Shown here one piece after another: positions 59,316-64,000 of a stretch of DNA of 64,000 bases. Both the position numbers and the translations under genes were made by a program. Position 1 is the stretch's first letter; each line of letters begins with the position of its first letter. This DNA is from Histomonas meleagridis (Eukaryota > Parabasalia > Tritrichomonadida > Dientamoebidae): positions 806,001 to 870,000 of the forward strand of contig WSYJ01000142.1 of the NCBI GenBank assembly GCA_020186115.1. Direction: 5' to 3'. Below the pieces are notes generated by a model. That model saw nothing but the letters and a program-made list of their open reading frames with translations, ran no database searches and was not told where the DNA came from.

Positions 59316-62300
59316 TTATCCGCTTTGTACTCCTGCTTTTTCTTCTTCTGCTTCTTTAGCCTTTTCTTTCCATACCTCTAAATTAGCACTTACAGAATCC
59401 GCATTTACCTGTAACTCTGGAAGCATTCTGGCAACCGCCGTGTAAAGTGGTAAGCATACAAAAGTATAGAATCCTATTTGACCGTTAGGTTTGTCAACGT
59501 TATCTCTATCGTTCAGTTTAGACGATACACCCCAACCGTGCGCCTTTTCGAGATCGCCCTGTCTCCAAAACTCTTCTGATAATATATCACACCATCTATC
59601 AGCAATTTCAAATGGCCTTGACACGTTTGATATATCTGCGATTTTAATTAACATTGTCATAACCATCATTCTATGCATTTCATTTGATAAGTTAATAGGA
59701 CCTTGATCCATAATATCGTTAGCATTTTTCAACAACTTAAAGTGGTGAGCCATATCTGTTGCCAAAATCAGTTGAATAATCCAATGCCAAATTTTTATGC
59801 TATCATTTTCTGGTATTGCGTGGAATATATTACAATTACTTTGTGACAATATTTGTATTGTCATTGCACAATGATGCATTTCCATCACACTAATATCCTT
59901 ATACAATATGCCCAAAGGTGTTTCAGCCCTTTGATTATAAGGATTATTTAACCCACTATGATTAGTATCATGACAAATGGCTGCTGTACAAATTGCCAAT
60001 AATTCATTAGATGTCAAAATTGAATCCAATTTTGCGATATGTATTTGATACACCACATATTGTAACACGTCAATAGCGTGGATCCAATTATGATAAGGCA
60101 CGTCATTATAATAACTTTTCAACGTGTACAAAAACACGAAAAACAATTCGTTATGAATTTGGTACTTTTCGAGTAAACCAAACGAATTAAATGCGAAGAA
60201 AGCGACTTTAAAGAGGCCGATACCATTCCAATCCACGCAGAAGAAGTTAATCGAAAGTATTTCATTTTGTTTCGCAGGTTCTATTTGAAGTCTTTCTGGT
60301 ATAATATATGATTTTCTTTCTATTTCACCAATCCATTTTGCCATTTCTACTTCTGCTTTACCATGTTCTATAATCATTTTTTGTTTTCTATTTTCGAGAC
60401 GTAATCCAATAAACGCTGCGAATTTCTCTGCTATTTTTAAGTCTTCTTGATTATATTCATTATTCACTTTCTTATTCACTAATTCAAGTACTGCTAATGG
60501 CTCATCATCATTATTAGTATTAAAAATAGGAACAGCGATTAATGACTTTGTTTTATAACCATTATTTAAGTCACCGCTTTGATTAAATACTTTCTCTCGA
60601 TATGGATTATTAGTTAAAATTGGCTTTTTGATCTCAATCGAATGCCCTGCAATAGAATTTGGTATTGGAAATGTCGATGGTATTTTCGGCCCATTAATAA
60701 CATAAGTTGTAATAACATTTAATATATTATCAACTAAATATAATGTGGAACCTTCTGAGTTTGTTGATACTTGTACTAAGTTTATTATCTTCTTCATTTC
60801 TTCACGTATATTATTATCATGGAAATCAGAAATTAATGAATGAAATTGTATTGTCCGCTTTTTGAGTTTGGTGAAGTTCCGATAATTCGCTAATATTAAC
60901 GCGGAAAGTTGTGAATATATTTTAGCAAATCCAATGTCGAGTTTCGAATATGGTTTCCCGTCTAATTTGTTGAGTAGTTGAATAACGCCAATGTTTTTAT
61001 CATGTATAGACTTAACTGGAACTGATAATAATGTTTTCGTTTTGTATCCTGTTTCTAAATCGATTGTTGAATCGAAATTTGGATCTTCATATGAATCAGG
61101 AACATTAAATATCGTCGAGTCTCTATACGTGGCACCAACTATACCTCTGTCAACAGGTACTGTAATCGAATCTTTTAATGATGAATAATATTTCGTTTGT
61201 AATAACTTCTCTTTTTTGTTATATATAAATAATGAGCAACGATCTGAAGTTGTGACTTTCTCAAGTTTCGACATAATATTTCCAACGATTTTCTCCGGGT
61301 TTTCGTTCTTTAATATCATGTCAAAGATTGTGATTAAGTCTTGAACACAATTATGTTCATTTAAGTTCGATTGTCCCGTTTTGTTTTGTGTGGAATGTTT
61401 TTCGATGTTTGAAATTGAGACGACTAAATATGGTGCGATTTTCTTGAGGAGTTGTTCATCATGTTGTGTGAAGACTGATGAATTTTGTTTACCTTTTAAG
61501 ACAATCGCATAATCTGAATCATTAATACCGGCTAAAACTGGTAAGATTAAAAGTGATTCATTAATGTCCCCATCAACTGATTGATAATAACTACTCCGCA
61601 TTTTGGAGGCATCACAATTAATTAATAATTGCTTACGAAACGCTTCACCTATAATTCCGCATAAACCATTCGACATTTTGACTAGAGAGCGGTTGTACTT
61701 AAAAAGTTCATCCGTAACGGTGTTGTGCTTCCAAATCTCGGCGGTTTCACATTGAAATAATATTGACACTTTCTTTTGAAAAAGTAGCAAAAATTGATCG
61801 ATTTCCATAAGCTGAAGAAGCTCTAATAAGATTTGATCTGGTTGTTCAATGGTTGTCAGCCATCGACTATAAATTTTAAACTTTTTTACAAAATATGATA
61901 TAAAAGATTCATCTTCACTTGAAAAATAATTAGCTGGCGCTTTAAATACTTGAACAACTGCACAAACACTATTGGTATAATCCCATAAGGGAAAATACAT
62001 TTGTGGATAATTAGAAGGACCTCCAAGACCATCAACTTCAGGTTTATAATCATTGTTAGATAATGGATCGTTTACGATATTCGTATGTCGTGAAAAAAAA
62101 GTATTCCCAATAATTCCTTCAGTATGGCCTATGGATTTGGATAATTTAGATGAATATAGAACTTGTAATGAAGGAATATCTTGCCAAAAAATTACATTCT
62201 CGGCATATAAATTTTCTTTTAAAATGGTTTCTATTGACTCAAATACAGGATGCGTGTGAGTATATGTTAGAAATGAATCCATAATTTTTTCATACCTTTG

Positions 62301-62573
62301 CATTTTTTCAAGTAATGCATGTGTGATTCTTGAAGAACGAGAATTATCTATAAATGTTAAACCTTTATCTAATTCTTGTAAATGTGGATTTGGGTTTTGG
62401 TGTTGTTTTTCTTGTACAGTTTTTGTTGGTGATTGGAATAATGGAGGCTTTGAAAGTCCTAATGAAGGTATTTTATATGGCATTTGAGGATTTGGTGCTT
62501 CTTTTCGAATAAATGGGGTGATAGTTCTATGTCCTTTTTTATAAGAAAACGAATTTGAAACTCTGTTCCTCAT
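59316..62573 (-). CDS. Cyclic nucleotide phosphodiesterase with four GAF-type domains, 1085 aa
   Basis: After a basic N-terminus come four GAF-like domains at about residues 90-230, 240-385, 415-560 and 585-725. The last two carry NKLDGKPY and NKKVNNEYN, similar to the NKFDE motif of cyclic-nucleotide-binding GAFs. The class I PDE domain (about 770-1050) has YHNWIHA and CHDTNHSG metal-binding motifs, KIADISNVSRP with its Asp, and the final GQIGFYTFVCLPLY with the invariant Gln. It should hydrolyse cAMP or cGMP under GAF control. Soluble; no TM. The ATG at 62573 is preceded by AACGGATTTTTAG. Confidence 0.92.
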   Translation of the reverse strand: MRNRVSNSFSYKKGHRTITPFIRKEAPNPQMPYKIPSLGLSKPPLFQSPTKTVQEKQHQNPNPHLQELDKGLTFIDNSRSSRITHALLEKMQRYEKIMDSFLTYTHTHPVFESIETILKENLYAENVIFWQDIPSLQVLYSSKLSKSIGHTEGIIGNTFFSRHTNIVNDPLSNNDYKPEVDGLGGPSNYPQMYFPLWDYTNSVCAVVQVFKAPANYFSSEDESFISYFVKKFKIYSRWLTTIEQPDQILLELLQLMEIDQFLLLFQKKVSILFQCETAEIWKHNTVTDELFKYNRSLVKMSNGLCGIIGEAFRKQLLINCDASKMRSSYYQSVDGDINESLLILPVLAGINDSDYAIVLKGKQNSSVFTQHDEQLLKKIAPYLVVSISNIEKHSTQNKTGQSNLNEHNCVQDLITIFDMILKNENPEKIVGNIMSKLEKVTTSDRCSLFIYNKKEKLLQTKYYSSLKDSITVPVDRGIVGATYRDSTIFNVPDSYEDPNFDSTIDLETGYKTKTLLSVPVKSIHDKNIGVIQLLNKLDGKPYSKLDIGFAKIYSQLSALILANYRNFTKLKKRTIQFHSLISDFHDNNIREEMKKIINLVQVSTNSEGSTLYLVDNILNVITTYVINGPKIPSTFPIPNSIAGHSIEIKKPILTNNPYREKVFNQSGDLNNGYKTKSLIAVPIFNTNNDDEPLAVLELVNKKVNNEYNQEDLKIAEKFAAFIGLRLENRKQKMIIEHGKAEVEMAKWIGEIERKSYIIPERLQIEPAKQNEILSINFFCVDWNGIGLFKVAFFAFNSFGLLEKYQIHNELFFVFLYTLKSYYNDVPYHNWIHAIDVLQYVVYQIHIAKLDSILTSNELLAICTAAICHDTNHSGLNNPYNQRAETPLGILYKDISVMEMHHCAMTIQILSQSNCNIFHAIPENDSIKIWHWIIQLILATDMAHHFKLLKNANDIMDQGPINLSNEMHRMMVMTMLIKIADISNVSRPFEIADRWCDILSEEFWRQGDLEKAHGWGVSSKLNDRDNVDKPNGQIGFYTFVCLPLYTAVARMLPELQVNADSVSANLEVWKEKAKEAEEEKAGVQSG

Positions 62574-62768
62574 CTAAAAATCCGTTATAAAAAACCAAAG
62601 AACCAAATAACCTCAGAAAAAAAATTTTATAACCAAACACCAAATATTTTTAATCTATATAGAAATATTTAGTGTTCCAACGGGAAATTATAAATATGAT
62701 AGATTTTTAATTAAATTTATTTCAAAATTTTCATTTATTAAAATTATGATCATAATGTAATAATATTA

Positions 62769-63104
62769 TTACTTCCACATCATGTAGTGTCGAAAACAAC
62801 AATCTAAAAATGAATAAGTTACTAGGTATAAAATAAAATTCTGAAACGCAAATTTAATTTCTGCCCCAAATGATGGTTCTTTTGGAATTTTTTTGATATG
62901 TAAATATAAAACAACAAATCCGTAAGTAATGCCCCAACAAGATGTGCTGAAATCAAATGGTAAAGTAAATAACTTTGTTAAAAATCCAATAAGAAAACTT
63001 GCAAGAAATCTCAAAACAGATTCCTTATATCTTGGTTTATACATTTTTGGTGGTTGTGGGATTGGAAATCCAATTTGTTCGAGCATTTTTTGTTGGTTGA
63101 ACAT
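62769..63104 (-). CDS. Small membrane protein of unknown family, 111 aa
   Basis: Start ATG 63104 (MFNQQKMLEQIGFPIPQPPK); the ORF extends to a TTG at 63137. Two to three hydrophobic segments: VLRFLASFLIGFLTKLF, GITYGFVVLYLHI and FAFQNFILYLVTYSFL, with basic flanks. No family recognised. It is divergently paired with the DCAF8-like gene over only 64 bp. Confidence 0.65.
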   Translation of the reverse strand: MFNQQKMLEQIGFPIPQPPKMYKPRYKESVLRFLASFLIGFLTKLFTLPFDFSTSCWGITYGFVVLYLHIKKIPKEPSFGAEIKFAFQNFILYLVTYSFLDCCFRHYMMWK

Positions 63105-63119
63105 TTTATTATGGGATTG

Positions 63120-63125
63120 AAGTGA
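63120..63125 (-). promoter_or_regulatory. Initiator-like TCACTT before the small membrane protein gene
   Basis: TCACTT on the minus strand, 16 nt before ATG 63104. In the same 64-bp gap GAACGTTTATT lies just before ATG 63169 of the opposite gene. Confidence 0.55.
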
Positions 63126-63168
63126 TAACTTTTTCAATACTTTAAAAATTGAAGAGAACGTTTATTAA

Positions 63169-64000
63169 ATGTCAATCACGTCGAAAATCTTACAACATCG
63201 CCTTGGAGATTCCGATGCTTTCGACGATTACCGAAATAGCCAATTTATGCCTTGTTCAATGACAAAATCAATGACTCTTTTGGGACATAAAGGTTGTATT
63301 AATACATGTTCTTTTAATCCTTATGGGAATTTTGAACTTACTGGTTGCGATGATGGAAGTGTTTGGTTATGGGATATTGGTAACCATCAAAGCAAACCAA
63401 AAATCCGACTTATACCTCATAAAACAAATGTTTTTACAACAAATTTCCTTTCTGAAACACGTTTTATTTCGGGAGGTAATGACGCTAGTGTTCAAGTCAT
63501 TGAATTAGCTGATGGTAGAGCTGTTTCCACTAAATATTCAAATCATCATACTCGAAAAGTTCTTTGTTCTTTTGTTGTTGATGAACATACATTTGCAACA
63601 TGTAGCCAAAAGACAGTACGTTTATTTGATACTCGTATTCAATATACAGGTCAATCACAGCATAATTTAGATTTTTTAACCGAAGCAGATTTCGATTATG
63701 ATGGTCAACAAAAACTTTATGATGACCTTACAAACAATCATATTCGTCCACAAAGTGATGGAGGTGGCTGTTATCTTCCATCAACAACACCAACAGATCC
63801 AAATTCAATTTTACTTGATTTTACAAATAATCCAAACATGGAATTTTTCACAATGGATATTCATCCAATCGACAGGAAACGCTTTATTGCAAGTTGTGGT
63901 GATGGTACCGTTCGAATGTTTGATTTACGAATGATCAGACAAAACAAGCCACAACAAATTGGGTTTGAATTCAACAAACACTATGGAAGGATTATGTCTG
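63169..64000 (+). CDS. WD40 protein, DCAF8/WDTC1-like, 3'-truncated by window end
   Basis: Open from ATG 63169 to the window end (277 codons). WD40 blades: LLGHKGCINTCSFNPYGNFE with GSVWLWD; HKTNVFTTNFLSETRFISGG with ASVQVIE; HHTRKVLCSFVVDEHTFATC with KTVRLFDTR; DIHPIDRKRFIASCGDGTVR then MFDLR. The order GH-x-GCIN, then H-x-x-NVF, then a DTR ending matches DCAF8/WDTC1, substrate receptors of CUL4-DDB1 ubiquitin ligases; the DTR/DLR pair fits DDB1 binding. Only the front half of the propeller is inside the window. Confidence 0.82.
   Translation, partial: MSITSKILQHRLGDSDAFDDYRNSQFMPCSMTKSMTLLGHKGCINTCSFNPYGNFELTGCDDGSVWLWDIGNHQSKPKIRLIPHKTNVFTTNFLSETRFISGGNDASVQVIELADGRAVSTKYSNHHTRKVLCSFVVDEHTFATCSQKTVRLFDTRIQYTGQSQHNLDFLTEADFDYDGQQKLYDDLTNNHIRPQSDGGGCYLPSTTPTDPNSILLDFTNNPNMEFFTMDIHPIDRKRFIASCGDGTVRMFDLRMIRQNKPQQIGFEFNKHYGRIMS

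Overview
The window is nuclear DNA of a trichomonad (Parabasalia), most likely Tritrichomonas or a close relative. The signs are: AT-rich spacers; dense, nearly intron-free genes; TCA-type initiator (Inr) sites a few bases before many start codons; one intron of the classic trichomonad form (GTATGT ... ACTAACACATAG); BspA-like leucine-rich surface proteins; DUF3447-type ankyrin proteins; a rich kinome; and remnants of Mutator-type and virus-like mobile DNA. The organism is inferred from these traits, not from a database match.

Layout. 1-2.0 kb: 5'-truncated MAST/Rim15-like AGC kinase with the canonical intron. 2.5-5.5 kb (minus): ankyrin gene A, ending in a 57-bp coding minisatellite. 5.6-7.2 kb: two plus-strand ORFs, the second a phage/virus tail-fibre-like protein. 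7.2-9.5 kb: decayed MULE transposase followed by a broken CSN2/PCI fragment. 9.8-19 kb: MOK-like kinase, DJ-1 protein, catalytically degenerate PLD3/5-like membrane protein, and a large hybrid histidine kinase. 19.5-29 kb: ER glucosidase II alpha-like GH31 enzyme, PKB/AKT-like kinase, a surface protein, a BET/NET-type protein and a Grp170-like Hsp70, the last two sharing a 58-bp divergent promoter. 30-33 kb: ankyrin gene B and a PP2C pseudogene. 33.6-38 kb: two BspA-like genes sharing a nearly identical ~0.9 kb core between unrelated flanks. 39-49 kb: enolase with an RIIa-like docking extension, EF-hand protein, RhoGEF, small coiled-coil protein, SCYL2-like pseudokinase and a Cyc8/UTX-like TPR protein. 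49-53 kb: Lys/Glu-rich tail-anchored protein and a small profilin-like protein. 53.6-57 kb: ankyrin gene C plus a relic. 57-64 kb: phospholipase B-like protein, four-GAF cyclic nucleotide phosphodiesterase, small membrane protein and the start of a DCAF8-like WD40 gene.

Main discovery candidate. All three ankyrin genes are built as phase-0 ankyrin units (usually 99 nt) separated by AT-rich, stop-containing spacers at one fixed position of the repeat. By hand count the spacers are exactly 71 nt in most cases (72 once) or fall in a shorter class of about 51-54 nt; three others are 74, ~55 and 77 nt. This holds in gene B, whose ankyrin units differ greatly from one another and from genes A and C. 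Every unit in gene B stays open if the spacers are removed. The spacers lack the trichomonad splice motifs seen in the kinase intron. They look like an undescribed class of very uniform introns or another excised or bypassed element, although a duplicated degenerate array cannot be excluded without RNA data.

Functionally the window is mostly signalling (kinases, phosphodiesterase, RhoGEF, PP2C relic, histidine kinase), ER/secretory quality control and surface proteins. No tRNA, rRNA or CRISPR array was recognised.
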